NCBI GenBank assembly: GCA_019188255.1
Contig: JAETXT010000016.1
Span: forward strand, 310,001-374,000
Direction of reading: 5' to 3'
Source: Verticillium longisporum
Taxonomy: Eukaryota; Ascomycota; Sordariomycetes; Glomerellales; Plectosphaerellaceae
DNA length: 64,000 nt
The translations under genes were made by a program, and so were the position numbers. Below the pieces are notes generated by a model. The model saw only the letters and a list, made by a program, of their open reading frames with translations, ran no database searches and was not told where the DNA came from. Positions 10,860 through 21,723 of the stretch are shown in pieces (position 1 is the first letter of the stretch; every line of letters begins with the position of its first letter).

Positions 10860-11471
10860 TCACACCTTGTAGCACTTGACGCCTGTGACATGCTGGGGCC
10901 TATCGAAGGATACAGGGAAACGTACGGTGAAGGCGGGTACTGCTTCATACGTGTAGTTGCCATAGTTGATCTCCACATTGCACTGGACGCGGCCCAGACC
11001 ATTGTTGTTGACGACTCGGCCATTGAACGCCATAAAGTTGACCTTTTTCGGCTTGGCACTGGAAGCCTTGACTTCGACATCTTGTCGATGTCGCGTGTCA
11101 TCAAGCGTGAATTCAACACGCACAGACCCCTCGGGTGGGGCGGAACGGGTGGGAGGTCGTGGTGAGACCGCGGTCGTGTGTGCTATGAGCGAAGAGGACA
11201 ACAGAGGCATCACCGAAGAGGGTGTTGTGGTCTCAGGGAAAGTGCTGCGTTCGGAGAGCACAGTGGTGGCCGCTGATGGAGCGAGCGAGTCTTCCACCTG
11301 CTCATCAGGACAATCACACCTCAGTACAGACGTGGGAAGAAGAGGAGGCGTTCGACTGCTCCGATCGGGATCAATTGCTTTGGAGGAGATGATGCTGTTA
11401 CAGTCGCGTTGTGCCTGCGTCCATGACAGCCCTGTGGTGAGAGCCACCACACTGACTATGATCGACCGCAT
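10860..11471 (-). CDS. Small secreted protein, unknown function
   Basis: ATG-initiated ORF of 203 residues. The N-terminus is a good secretory signal (MRSIIVSVVALTTGLSWTQAQ, likely cleaved after about residue 20). A Ser/Thr/Pro-rich spacer (about 35-110) could be O-glycosylated. A compact C-terminal domain of about 85 residues has two Cys (VQCNVE and VKCYKV) and one NYT glycosylation site, with alternating hydrophobic residues suggesting beta-structure. I recognise no family. A secreted, apparently lineage-specific protein beside transposon debris fits a candidate effector or cell-surface protein, but this is inference. Confidence 0.5.
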   Translation of the reverse strand: MRSIIVSVVALTTGLSWTQAQRDCNSIISSKAIDPDRSSRTPPLLPTSVLRCDCPDEQVEDSLAPSAATTVLSERSTFPETTTPSSVMPLLSSSLIAHTTAVSPRPPTRSAPPEGSVRVEFTLDDTRHRQDVEVKASSAKPKKVNFMAFNGRVVNNNGLGRVQCNVEINYGNYTYEAVPAFTVRFPVSFDRPQHVTGVKCYKV

Positions 11472-12805
11472 TTTTGCTGGACGCGGGATTATTGCTTGAC
11501 GCGGGATTATTGCTTAAAACACTGGAAATGATGAAGGCTACCTCGAATGTTCGAGCGAGTGCTGTTTTGGGTGGGCGCTCTGCGTATGTATATGGGAAGG
11601 GAAGAGGACAGATGTTGGGCCCTAGTGATGGCCTCGTGGTTGCCATGGCCAGTGACAAATAAGCAGCGGTCTCAGCCGAGACCACGTTGGCGGCCATTTG
11701 CCATACACATATACAGAAAGGTGTCTGCACCATCGCCTCGGCCGACCGAATGAAATCAAGACTGCAGTGTTCTGTTGCATCCTGTACAGTATTGTACATG
11801 AACCGTACCCTGTACATGAACTGTACGTGCTGCTCGACAGCTTAGCCATAGAATCATACGTACAGTACATGTACGCCAAAGTCCTATCGGAATGGCGCCT
11901 ACCCTTTCCGCAGCTTGTGGCCAGGTCGGCGAGGTATCTCAGCGACCACAACGCCTGCCTGCCGTAGTCCTCACTCCTACCATAGCCGGGGCTTTCTTGA
12001 TAGGCCTTTTGATCGCTTCCCTTTCTAGACACTGGGTCAAGAGGCAGCAATTCCTCAGAGCTCGCCAGAACGACCCATGCTTGACATGGGAAGGGTTCAG
12101 CCGACTGCAAGATATGAACCCACATCAACGCTGGGAGGAGTACGAGATACGACGTGACCAACTGATCCACAAATCTGTGGGCGCAAAGACGGATCCCAAA
12201 GAAAGGCCACATTGACCTCACTGGGCCACAATGACGAAAGGCCAAGAAGCAAGATTTCTTGTCGGTGCGGGTGTACAGTATGTACATACCTACAGCATGC
12301 TGGCACAGCTTCAGGTCCAGTACCTATTTGGGCGGACAAGAGCAAACATCGACACCCCATTTTGGGTAGGCTTGAAAATGACCCAGATTTGGTCCCAAGT
12401 CCCCACTACTCCTCTAGGTCCAAGATTCGGGCCATAAATGGAAATGTTGCTGTTGTGCAGCCTGCAGCATGCCCCAGCCCCAACGGTTGGTGGTGCAGTG
12501 ATTCGGCCCACTCTGCACTGCCCATCTGCCTCATTGGGAAATGATAAAAATAACTGTGCACCATGACATGACCACGACTTCAGTCCATGGAGGTTTGGGT
12601 GCGCCCATCGTAGGCTTCTTGCTGCTGCTCATGCAATGGCAATAAAACCATGCAGCCACCAACAGGTTTGCTGCCAGGCTGGCCGCTGATTGCCACTCTG
12701 AAGCACCGAACTGTCTCTACACTGTTTCTCCGGGATTCTTTGCCTACAGCCTGTCGGCCCTGCTTCGGTATCGATCAATCCCTATCAAGCCTACCCTTCT
12801 GACCC
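11472..12805. other. Gene-poor stretch; small direct duplication
   Basis: No gene I can support. At about 11479-11515 an 18-bp unit (GACGCGGGATTATTGCTT) is repeated in tandem. Around 11785-11875 GTAC/CATG-rich words recur (TGTACATGAAC.GTAC). Open frames here overlap one another on both strands without a family signature. Confidence 0.45.
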
Positions 12806-14080
12806 ATGGCCTCATCGCGAGCGCTGCCAGCATCAGGCATTTCCGGCTTTGCTGGCTGGTCCACTACTTCAATTGAAAAGAGAGCAAAAAAAGGGAATCT
12901 TGTCTCAAACCGAACGCTCCATGACGTGGCGAACATCGTTCGATGGCACCTGCTGCGAAAGATTGAGGCTGATGAGATCATACCAGCTCGTCGTCCCATC
13001 GAGCGAGCCGACAGCGGCTATTGGTGTCGTGGGGTGTCCCCGCGAGACGAGTTGTCGAAGACGGCTGCGAATGCCAACAGTGGAGGTCATGTGGAGTCAG
13101 TACGGGAGAGAGACCAATTGCCGTCGCCAACACCTCTCCTCATCCAGGACCAGTCCGTGCGGCTGGGAGCTGTTTCAAAGGAACAAGCAGCATATCGTTC
13201 ATCACCGTCAACACCATCACCGTCAACACCATTACCAGCAACACCATCACCAGCAACACCATCACCAGCAACACCATCACCAGCAACGCCATCACCATCA
13301 ACGCCATCACCATCAGCACCATCCCCACCTTCACACCCTCTAGTTACGGAGCCGACTTGGCCTACGCATAAGTTTGCACCCTCCGACGATGGCGACGCTC
13401 TCCATCTTCGATCGACGCCCTACAGCCTGAATATGCCGACGTTCTGCCACGGCCGCATTCGCATCCCCAAGCCTGGTTTCGTTCTCTATGCAGATGTCAT
13501 GCCCGATAAGACCTTGGACTGGACGGCCTTTCAAGTCGCTATCCTTGGCGGGGCGGGCGACTTCTTCTCAGACAGCCTGGACCCCATGCACGGCCCTGAT
13601 GATGATGAGCTGGAAGACATCACGACCTGGTTCGACGATTTCGGCTTCAAGTCGGAGGGCAGGCTCGTGCGAGCCAGACGTTCCGTCCCGCCCGGGCGGC
13701 TGGGTACGACGCACTCGCGCCGAAGGTCTGATGCTGCCAGCTCCAACTCTGCAATCATCGCAGACTCAGACACAGACTTCCGAGGTCTGCTTATGGGTGC
13801 CTGCACACATGATCATGGAGACGGAGCAGCAAATCAGTGGTCTTCGACACCGTCGCGGAACCAAAACGACTGTTCACACATGGCGATCTCAGCAAGATGC
13901 CCACAGCGGACTGCAGAGTTGAGCGGAGATGGGAGAGATGGGATGTGGAGCCCACCACAGAGCCCTATGATGGATCTCTCCTTCGTGTGTGAAGCTGGTA
14001 TCGAAGATATCGTCCCCATGGGGAACAATATTGGGCACGACTTGACCGATTTTCTGGAGTGGGCATCGGGTTACGCGTGA
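12806..14080 (+). CDS. Conserved fungal protein of unknown function with TPSPA repeat
   Basis: One uninterrupted ATG-initiated ORF of 424 residues. Residues about 133-170 are a low-complexity run of (TPSPA/S)n encoded by a 15-bp minisatellite. The following part looks conserved among ascomycetes: MPTFCHGRIRIPKPG, LDWTAFQVAILGGAGDFFSDS, an acidic DDDELEDITTWFDDFGF, a Ser/Arg-rich linker, and a C-terminal block SPMMDLSFV..DIVPMGNNIGHDLTDFLEWAS. No catalytic motif, signal peptide or membrane helix is visible; it is probably an intracellular protein with disordered linkers. The first 60 residues may be mis-started. Confidence 0.6.
   Translation: MASSRALPASGISGFAGWSTTSIEKRAKKGNLVSNRTLHDVANIVRWHLLRKIEADEIIPARRPIERADSGYWCRGVSPRDELSKTAANANSGGHVESVRERDQLPSPTPLLIQDQSVRLGAVSKEQAAYRSSPSTPSPSTPLPATPSPATPSPATPSPATPSPSTPSPSAPSPPSHPLVTEPTWPTHKFAPSDDGDALHLRSTPYSLNMPTFCHGRIRIPKPGFVLYADVMPDKTLDWTAFQVAILGGAGDFFSDSLDPMHGPDDDELEDITTWFDDFGFKSEGRLVRARRSVPPGRLGTTHSRRRSDAASSNSAIIADSDTDFRGLLMGACTHDHGDGAANQWSSTPSRNQNDCSHMAISARCPQRTAELSGDGRDGMWSPPQSPMMDLSFVCEAGIEDIVPMGNNIGHDLTDFLEWASGYA
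13207..13330 (+). repeat. 15-bp coding minisatellite (ACACCATCACCAGCA type)
   Basis: About eight imperfect 15-bp units in frame within the 424-residue ORF. Variants swap CCA/TCA and AGC/TCA codons. Unit number is likely variable between strains. Confidence 0.85.
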
Positions 14081-15553
14081 TGCTTGAGGCAGAAGTGCAC
14101 TACACGCTGCATCTGCGGGGGTTGCGACATCGGCAGTAGCGACACTGGCGTCATCTGTCTTCACTCATCAATTAAGGATATCTCAATTCATCGATCAAAG
14201 ACTGCCACATGCGTCTACAGCACCCCCTGTGAGAGCATTATAAGCATTATAGTAACTACGCATACGATTTGACTGACATTATCTGATGCATGAAGACGGC
14301 GATGAAAACGGCGATGAGAAGCGTTGCGGGCATCCAGCAGACTGGCGCGTGAAGGTCTGTCGAGGAAGCAATGGTGGTGCACCCGCAGGTGGCTCCTCCG
14401 CATCTCCAGTTTGACTCCGTCCAATGCTTGCAGCGTCGTTTCCAGGCTCGAAAGGACAACTAGACTTTGCTGACGCCGGCGGGGGGCTGCTCGGGCCTGT
14501 GGCAGGCGAGCGAACAATACTCGTCCCCGTTGCGGACGAGTGCATATCGTCCATCCGCGTGCCAGTCGATTCAACAGAACCCACTGCGTAGGGCACGAAA
14601 TCCCGGCGCGATCTGGGCCTTTGCCACTCTGTTTACCACATTTTGTTCCACCGTGTCTGTCTTCGATTCGGATGTTAAAAAGGCTCCTTGGGTCCACGGT
14701 ACTATCATCTTACTTATTCAGGCCTTGCCTGCATTTTGTTTTCAGTATTTATCGTTCCTGCCAAGCTGATGTTTGTCCTTGATCTGTCAATCATACATTA
14801 GAACACGTCTGTGGTAGCACTGTGGCGGGTCCATTATCCTCATGTTCTCGATACGGTCGGCCAAGGACATTCTGATGATGCCTTCATATGGTGATACGGG
14901 CCCGTAATACTCTTCGAGTATCATCTTCATCCCCTCAGCGCTCTCAGAGAGGTTCCAGGCCTGCTCTGACAAATGATTCCATGACCGTTTGTAGTGCAAT
15001 CCTGGTCGCGAGAGCGCCTTTATCGAGTTCTCGGTTTTTGTCTTAAAGCTCTCCGGCGGTCAGCCTCTCTACAATTGGTAATTTACCCGGGATTGCTGTC
15101 AGGAGCTAGGTGTGCTGCTTCATCCGTCTCTGCGCCCCCTGTCGCCCAATGATGTCGTCCAACTGTCCCTATTTTTAGCCCTGACAAACTTCCCTCTATA
15201 GCCACTAGAGAATTGCGCGCACTGGTCGTCTTTGTCGTGCTTGAAAACTCGCCGGTTGTGTCTTCAGTTGTTTGAATCCCGATGGTTTTGCTCCTCGGCT
15301 TGCATGGTCGGAGTTGTCATTGTGCGACACCATTCCTCCCTTCTTCATCCAGCACCATATGCATCATCTCATGCCATGGCTGCAGTGAGACCCACATGAA
15401 GTGGGACTTGTCGCGGTCCAACCAGCTCACCCTCAATCGATCGGCTGTCGTGTTCATCGGAATAGTATCCTTAGACATGTTTAAATGCATAATACAGATG
15501 CCTGATGGATGCAATCAGGGGATGATGACTATAGGCAGATGGTTGATTAGGTA
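14081..15553. other. No supported gene; possible metalloprotease scrap
   Basis: Short frames only. On the minus strand, 15317-15514 encodes WVSLQPWHEMMHMVLDE, which resembles the HExxH-type helix of SprT-like metalloproteases, and 14787-14999 is another minus frame. Without further domains this is at most a broken remnant. The stretch ends where copia element A's LTR starts. Confidence 0.3.
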
Positions 15554-15558
15554 ATTCT

Positions 15559-15588
15559 TGTCACCACGGAATTGAACAAAGTGGATTG
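15559..15588 (-). repeat. Element A left LTR, outer 30 bp
   Basis: First 30 bp of the split LTR (TGTCACCACGG..GGATTG). It ends with GATTG, the target duplicated by the solo-LTR insertion. Confidence 0.9.
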
Positions 15589-15781
15589 TGTTGCCGATCA
15601 GGCAAGGTTCTGTTCTGTGACCCAGGAGTACTTTCATCCCAAATGTGGAGTCCTCATTTGATGCATTTGTTCTGTCGTTATCGCCCCGGTAAGACTCCTT
15701 ACCGATGCTGGATCTGACCAATTACCTTCGTTTGGACTTCTGGAAGTCTCCTTTTGTACCTTAACAACAATCAATCCACTT

Positions 15782-16007
15782 TGTCGGATTGATGCTTGGA
15801 TCCGCTTTTAAGCGTGTCTGAAATCGGGTTTATTGAATATTTCTCCATTCTGCCGCAGGGCGGTGAAGGAGTGGGGTTAAGTTTGTCACTCGACAGAACC
15901 AGTACAAAACAAGGATCAACCAAGTTACAACCATCAAGAGGTCCTTTTAATATGAGGACTCGGCCAGAAGTGACGAATACGATACATGAGGCATCGAGTA
16001 TCTGACA
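15782..16007 (+). repeat. Element B 5' LTR (226 bp)
   Basis: Starts TGTCGGA and ends TCTGACA; identical by eye to the 3' LTR. Confidence 0.93.
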
Positions 16008-16027
16008 ATTAAGAGTCTCATACGCTC
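16008..16027 (+). promoter_or_regulatory. Element B primer-binding site, tRNA-Lys(CUU) half-tRNA type
   Basis: Directly follows the LTR's CA. Its complement ends ATGAGACTCTTAAT, the anticodon arm of tRNA-Lys(CUU) as known in eukaryotes, with the match ending at tRNA nucleotide 39. This is the geometry of copia/Ty5 half-tRNA priming. The tRNA match is from memory. Confidence 0.65.
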
Positions 16028-16057
16028 ACGAGCCGCTGCGCCGGACGACGATACGCG

Positions 16058-17323
16058 ATGCCGAACGATCCGACCGCGAAAGCCTTACTTCGGACCTTCG
16101 AAGACTGGGGCAGGTGGGATGAAGAGTTCCAGACAAAGGCCACAAGTCTTCATCAATGGGAATATATCGACCCAGACAGTGAACAGAGCCTGCTGGAGAA
16201 GCCCCAACGACCGGAGTTCTCCAAGTATGCGAGGAGGGTTCCTGCCCGCTCCACAGAACCGGACGCCAATTCGGGGTTGCGGGGCCGAAGGAGTGGACAG
16301 TCCAGCCAGACAATCAGCCAACAGTCTTCTGAACCCATCGTATCTCTGCCGGAGACGACCGACCCACACCAGAGAGCTCGAAACATCGCTGAGCTTACCG
16401 CGGAGGACAAGGTCTCCTTTCAATTCGAATGGAGAGTCTACGAACAAGATTACAAGGAATACAAAGAGCAGGAGACCAACTGCGAGAAGCTGAAGGCCTG
16501 GGTTATTGAGACGGTTGACTACGGTCTGCGGCAGAGTTCCTGTCGACCACAATGGGATCTACGGAGGTGGTACCTCAACTTGAAGACAAGCGTGGGCACT
16601 ACCGACAGAGAACAACAAACTGCCGCACGCCGGAAGTATCAAGAGGCTACAAGCATCTTGACTAAAGCGCCCAAAGACTTTGCCAACTGGATCACCACGT
16701 GGGAGATAGCCACCAGCCATGCACTGGTGTGGAAAACTGGAGGTGTCGAAGACCCCAACACTTGGTTCGACGACCTTACCAAGGCCATTCGGCCCATTCT
16801 CGGCCATTGGGTCACAATCTACAGGGGCATTTACAAGGACAAGCTCGAAGACAAGACTCTGTCGATCGGAGAGGTTGCCAAGGACCTTCGAACGGAGGCT
16901 GAGCAGCAGAATCTTCTCCACCCACAAGAAAAACGTCCCAAGATCGTCAGAGGCTCCTTTGGCCCGACATTTGCTGGTGAATCATCAGTTGGGTCAGGAA
17001 CGGGCGTCCAAGACGAAAACATCACCTCACGCCCGCAAGAAGAAGAGAGAACGGCCCGCAAGCGGAAGGCGCAAGACACTCTGACAACAACACGACGAAC
17101 TAGAGCCGCGACCTCTAACCGGGGCGATGCTGCCTGTCGAGCGTGCGATGGCAGACACGACTTGGGCAACTGCTACTACATCTTCCCGACCAAGGCGCCG
17201 GAGGTCTTCAGGGAACGGAAGGTGATTCGAGAAGCAGTCGACAGCCGTCTACGGACAGACAAAAGTCTGAAAGATGACGTGAACCGTCTAAAGAAGGTTA
17301 ACCAACTGGAAGAAGCCGAATGA
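16058..17323 (+). CDS. gag: Element B Gag
   Basis: ORF of 421 residues starting at an ATG 50 bp past the LTR. It is largely helical and charged, as in copia Gag proteins, with a long middle domain (KLKAWVIETVDYGLRQ.., WYLNLKTSVG.., FANWITTWEIATSHALV). A basic region (about 345-365) precedes a compact zinc knuckle CRACDGRHDLGNC (about 373-385). Gag forms the particle that packages element RNA. It ends at TGA followed by C (17321-17323). The same reading frame stays open beyond this stop and carries the protease, so Gag and Pol are separated only by one possibly leaky stop codon. Confidence 0.85.
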   Translation: MPNDPTAKALLRTFEDWGRWDEEFQTKATSLHQWEYIDPDSEQSLLEKPQRPEFSKYARRVPARSTEPDANSGLRGRRSGQSSQTISQQSSEPIVSLPETTDPHQRARNIAELTAEDKVSFQFEWRVYEQDYKEYKEQETNCEKLKAWVIETVDYGLRQSSCRPQWDLRRWYLNLKTSVGTTDREQQTAARRKYQEATSILTKAPKDFANWITTWEIATSHALVWKTGGVEDPNTWFDDLTKAIRPILGHWVTIYRGIYKDKLEDKTLSIGEVAKDLRTEAEQQNLLHPQEKRPKIVRGSFGPTFAGESSVGSGTGVQDENITSRPQEEERTARKRKAQDTLTTTRRTRAATSNRGDAACRACDGRHDLGNCYYIFPTKAPEVFRERKVIREAVDSRLRTDKSLKDDVNRLKKVNQLEEAE

Positions 17324-20300
17324 CTCGGGAGGGGTGTTGGACAATGCACTGCCAGCTTTGTGGTCGCTGCTCTCAACGCTGCATTTTCCATCACCCAGTA
17401 CCCGCTCAAGAACTCGGCCATTCTCGATTCAGGTTCGACCATTCACATCTTCAACAACAACAATCGTTTCACGAGGTTTCAGCAGGCAGAAGAAGGAGAC
17501 TATGTCTTTGCGGGGAAAAGGAGAGTTCCCATCCGTGGATATGGGATCGTGGACATCCAGACTCGAGGGCCCAAGGGACCGAAGGTCATCAGACTGTGCG
17601 ATGTGGCTCTCTGCGAAAACTTCCCTGCAACCTTGTTTCGTTACGTCAACTGCACAAACGCGGATATTGGTGGGATAACCGCCCAAGGCAGAACTGTCTC
17701 CGAGACCGGAATCATGCGATCGTTTCCAGACTGGCGGTTCGTCATGATCAGTTTGTCATCGAAGACATACCTCTGGGATGCCCTGACAGCGCATTCGTTA
17801 CCCGACGACACCGAGCGGATTCTTGGTCAGAGCGTACTTCCAAAGCTGATGCCCGGAAGTGGCACTTGCGACTTGGCCATCCTGGACCGCGGGCCCTTGA
17901 ACATCTAGCGAACACCTCCAGGGGTGCGAGAGTCAAGGGAACAACGACCGTGGAATGCGACGGTTGCGCACTCTCCAAGATGACACGACAAGTCAGTCGC
18001 CGACCAAGGAAACTTGGCCATGCGCCCGGCGACCGACTAGCCATCGACTTTCATGATGTGACCAGGGATCAGGAGGGCCAACGCAGTGTCATGCTCGTCA
18101 CCGATCGCTGGTCGGGAATGATCTGGGACTACTACCTCACAGACAGAAGGACGGAAGTCCTGACTGCGGCAATCAAGGACCTGCTTGGCGTCCTGAAGCG
18201 GCAGTATGAGCTGGCCCCCAAGGTCATTGAATGCGACAATGAGATCATGAAGCACAGTCTCACCACCATTGCATTCCTCCGCACGCTTCATATCAAGGTC
18301 GAACCATCAGCGCCGTATACACCTGCCCAGAATGGGAGTGCCGAGGTGTCTGGAAGCATCATTAAGACGAAGGCCAGAGCGATGCGCGTTGGCGCCAGAC
18401 TGCCGGAACACCTGTGGGTTGAGATATACCGAGCCGCTGTCTACCTCCACAACCGGACTCCGAAGTACATCTACAGCTGGCGGACTCCATACGATGGATT
18501 TCACACATTCCTGGCACACAGGGACGGAGTTGTCGTGGAGAACCGCAAGCCATACCAAGCACACCTCCGCGTCTATGGGTGCAAGGCTTATGCCATGACC
18601 CGGGAAGCGCAACTAGGTACACAAAAGAAACAGACTCAACCCCAAGGCATGGATTGGGTTTCTCGTGGGATACCGATCCACGAACATATACCGAATCTGG
18701 AATCCACATACTGGCAGGATCATATCTACGAGGGACGTCATCTTCAATGAAGACGAACTCTTCAATGGGGATTTGAACCAGCTCAAGGATGATTTGCTCC
18801 ACATCAGTCAGCAAGACTTGATCCATCTACTCGATAGGGTAGACCAGCCTGAACCAGACCGTGCCACCGAGGCAGTAGAAGTGCCTGACGGTGCCTTTCT
18901 ACCCCAACGAACTTGGGAGGGCCTTCCTGGAGAGGACGAAGACGTTGAACCCCAGGAGAACTGGGAGGACTTCGCCGTTCAGGAAGCGGAAGGGGACACA
19001 GAAGCTGAACCGTCAGAGGCTGCGTCTGATCAACCAGCCAGGACTGGCGAGCGCTTTGGGTCAACCGGGGATGCGGAAATCGCACTGGGACTACCAGAGG
19101 GCGGCACGGAGAGCCAGGTTACGGCCGGCACCGATGACCAAGCCAAGAACTCTGACGCCCGGGCTAGAGAATACGCTACCCCTGTGTCACTTCCACCGGC
19201 AGCACTCCTGTCTTTGGTGATGCGGAACGGCTCGGATGATCTGCCTGAGGAGAGATTAACGATCTACAGAAACGCCGGACCAATTGAGGTGTGGAAAGCT
19301 GCCTTTGCTGCTGGACGTCTGGCCAATCCACTCGGCGCGATAGACGGAGAACAGATCGACAAGGCCAAGTGGCTTCGACTGCTACGAAATCCCAGGACGC
19401 TCCACAGGCGACAGATGCCTCCACTACCCAAGCACCATGGAGACTTGGCAACACATCCCATGAAAACAATGTTTGAGGAGGCGGAAGCAGCACACCTGCG
19501 CAGCCACGAAGAAATGAACTCATGGGCGGAGATTTCCAAACATGACCTTCGAGTGCGAGGCTATCAGATCCTTGACTGCATGTGGGTTTACGTGTACAAG
19601 TTTGACAAACACGGACAGTTCCAGAAGTGCAAAGCACGCCTGGTGGTCAGAGGAGACCAACAACGTAAGTCGACTCACGAAGAGACATACGCAGCGACCC
19701 TAGCAGGGCGCTCCTTTCGGACACTCATGGCAGTCGCGGCGCGCTTCGACCTGGAACTGATCCAGTATGACGCCGTCAACGCGTTTGTGAACGCCAAGTT
19801 GGACAAGAACGTCTTCATGCGCATGCCACCAGGGCACCGGAAACCAGGAATGATCCTGATGCTCCGGAAAGCGCTCTATGGGCTGAGAGAGTCTCCACTA
19901 CTGTGGCAGAGGGAACTCACAGCTACACTGACCGAACTCGGATTCAAACCCGTTCCTCATGAGACCTGCTGCATGACCAAGGGCGGTGTCATTATCTTCT
20001 TTTATGTCGACGACATTGTCCTGGCATACCGAAAGCAGAGGGAGGACGAGGTTGAGCGCATCACACGAGCGCTGCAAGCTAAGTACAAATTGACAGGAGG
20101 AACACCATTGCAATGGTTCCTCGGCGTTGAAATCATCAGAGACAGAGAGAACAAGCTCCTCTGGCTCTCCCAATCCGATTACCTTGACAAGATTGCTAAC
20201 CTCATTGACCGCACAGATTTGCGGCACGATGTTCCGATGAAACAGGAAGAACTCCTGCCACATGATGAACTCGCAAGCTGTGGGTCAATCCGAAGCTACC

Positions 20301-21046
20301 AGCGAAAGATCGGCTCAATACTGTACGCTGCGGTCATCACACGACCAGACGTGGCATTCGCCGCTTCGCGACTTGCGCGACATAACTCAAACCCAGGACC
20401 CGAGCATCATACTGCAGCTGACCAGGTGCTGCTGTATCTAAGGAAAACAAAGACGATGGCGTTACAGTTCGGCGGAGACGATGTTTTCACAATGGCAAGC
20501 GACGCATCCTTCGCAGACAATACTCTTGACCGAAAGAGCTCCCAAGCTTACGCCATGACCTTGTTTGGCGGCACAATCGGCTGGAGAGCCAATAAACAAT
20601 CAACGGTCACCACGTCTACTACCGAAGCGGAGCTCCTTGCCCTCTCACAGGCAGCCAAGGAAGCGATGTTCGTCTCTAGACTCATCAAGGAGCTCGGGGT
20701 TACCTTGGACGATGAACGCATCCGAATAAGATGTGACAACCAACAGACGATCAAACTGGTCAACAAAGACATCGCCACATTGCGGACCAAACTTCGACAC
20801 GTCGACATACACAACCACTGGTTGAGGCAGGAAGCACAGAAGAACAGGATCCTGGTGGAATATATCCCGACGGCAAACATGATCGCCGATGGACTTACGA
20901 AGCCCCTGAATCATCAACGCCTCCAGATTTTCACGGCACAGATTGGACTCATCGATATCTCAGATCGACTGGAGGGAAGGCTACTCCGGCCCATCGAGAA
21001 ACAGGAACTTTGGGAAAGAATGGAAGAGCTGGAGATCGGAGACTGA
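17324..21046 (+). pseudogene. pol: Element B Pol (protease, integrase, RT, RNase H) with two frameshifts
   Basis: Pol is spread over three segments. Protease (ILDSGSTIHIF, about 17420-17455) is in the Gag frame until about 17845. Integrase, with its zinc-binding part WHLRLGHPG..CDGCALSK and DDE core (LAIDFHD, VIECDNE, PYTPAQNGSAE), is in the next frame to about 18640. The rest (18665-21046, 793 residues) returns to the Gag frame with TNIYRIWNP, reverse transcriptase (LIQYDAVNAFVNA, ALYGLRESPLLW, FFYVDDIVL) and RNase H (ASDASFADN, STTEAELLALS, CDNQQTIKL, RHVDIHNHWL). The two breaks are compensating one-base shifts at homopolymer-rich sites (near CCAAAGC and CACAAAAGAAAC). They are either damage, assembly error or, less likely, programmed shifts. 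Confidence 0.85.
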
Positions 21047-21080
21047 CAGTTTCCACCTGCGAGGCCTCAACTGGGGGGTG

Positions 21081-21306
21081 TGTCGGATTGATGCTTGGAT
21101 CCGCTTTTAAGCGTGTCTGAAATCGGGTTTATTGAATATTTCTCCATTCTGCCGCAGGGCGGTGAAGGAGTGGGGTTAAGTTTGTCACTCGACAGAACCA
21201 GTACAAAACAAGGATCAACCAAGTTACAACCATCAAGAGGTCCTTTTAATATGAGGACTCGGCCAGAAGTGACGAATACGATACATGAGGCATCGAGTAT
21301 CTGACA
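21081..21306 (+). repeat. Element B 3' LTR (226 bp)
   Basis: Preceded by CTGGGGGGTG (polypurine-like). Identical by eye to the 5' LTR. Confidence 0.93.
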
Positions 21307-21336
21307 CACTTTGTTCAATTCCGTGGTGACAGATTG

Positions 21337-21519
21337 ATTGTTGTTAAGGTACAAAAGGAGACTTCCAGAAGTCCAAACGAAGGTAATTGGTCAGATCCAG
21401 CATCGGTAAGGAGTCTTACCGGGGCGATAACGACAGAACAAATGCATCAAATGAGGACTCCACATTTGGGATGAAAGTACTCCTGGGTCACAGAACAGAA
21501 CCTTGCCTGATCGGCAACA
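21337..21519 (-). repeat. Element A left LTR, inner 183 bp
   Basis: Remainder of the split 3' LTR of element A, running from the second GATTG duplicate to ..CGGCAACA. Confidence 0.9.
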
Positions 21520-21723
21520 CACCCCTCAGATGGGTAGGCGAGCCTCTCTCTGACCATCTGAACCACGAAAGATCAGGCAGATGCCTGTTGGCGGCTTTTG
21601 GTAGAGAATTTGGTGCCTTTGGAACAGTTGGCGTTCTCAGGGCAGATGAAGGAAATCGTGCTTGTGAAGCAAATAAGGATGTGTGTAAGTGTTAGGAGAG
21701 GTGGGCGAAATTGAGCAAGCTGT

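Larger units (their letters stand above)
15782..21306 (+). mobile_element. Copia LTR retrotransposon B, recent but with broken pol
   Basis: Plus-strand Ty1/copia element of 5525 bp with 226-bp LTRs at 15782-16007 and 21081-21306 that look identical base for base (TGTCGGATTG..TATCTGACA). A 5-bp target-site duplication CACTT lies at 15777-15781 and 21307-21311. The PBS is 16008-16027 and the polypurine-like tract is GGGGGG at 21073-21078. Gag is intact and pol is interrupted. It was inserted into the solo LTR of family A, so it is the youngest event in the stack. Confidence 0.93.
15589..21331 (+). repeat. Solo LTR of family A, inverted, split by element B
   Basis: The LTR of family A in the opposite orientation: 15589-15781 plus 21312-21331 (193 + 20 = 213 bp), TGTTGCCGAT..GTGGTGACA. 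It is flanked by GATTG at 15584-15588 and 21332-21336, a 5-bp target-site duplication inside element A's own 3' LTR. It has no internal region, so it is a solo LTR, probably left by recombination between the LTRs of a full insertion. Confidence 0.9.

Noticed and set aside
11785..11880. GTAC/CATG palindromic words as a replication or regulatory element
   Set aside because: Imperfect, short and without any linked gene or symmetry beyond the words themselves.
13207..13330. CRISPR-like array
   Set aside because: Units are directly adjacent with no spacers, in frame and low-complexity; a coding minisatellite in a eukaryote.
15282..15554. Gene interrupted by the copia element, continuing at 27179
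   Set aside because: Flanks do not share a target duplication, and neither side shows frames that continue across the insertion.
17320..17840. N-terminal part of the integrase-frame ORF of element B
   Set aside because: Wrong frame: the protease is read in the Gag frame here; only the part after about 17845 is meaningful.
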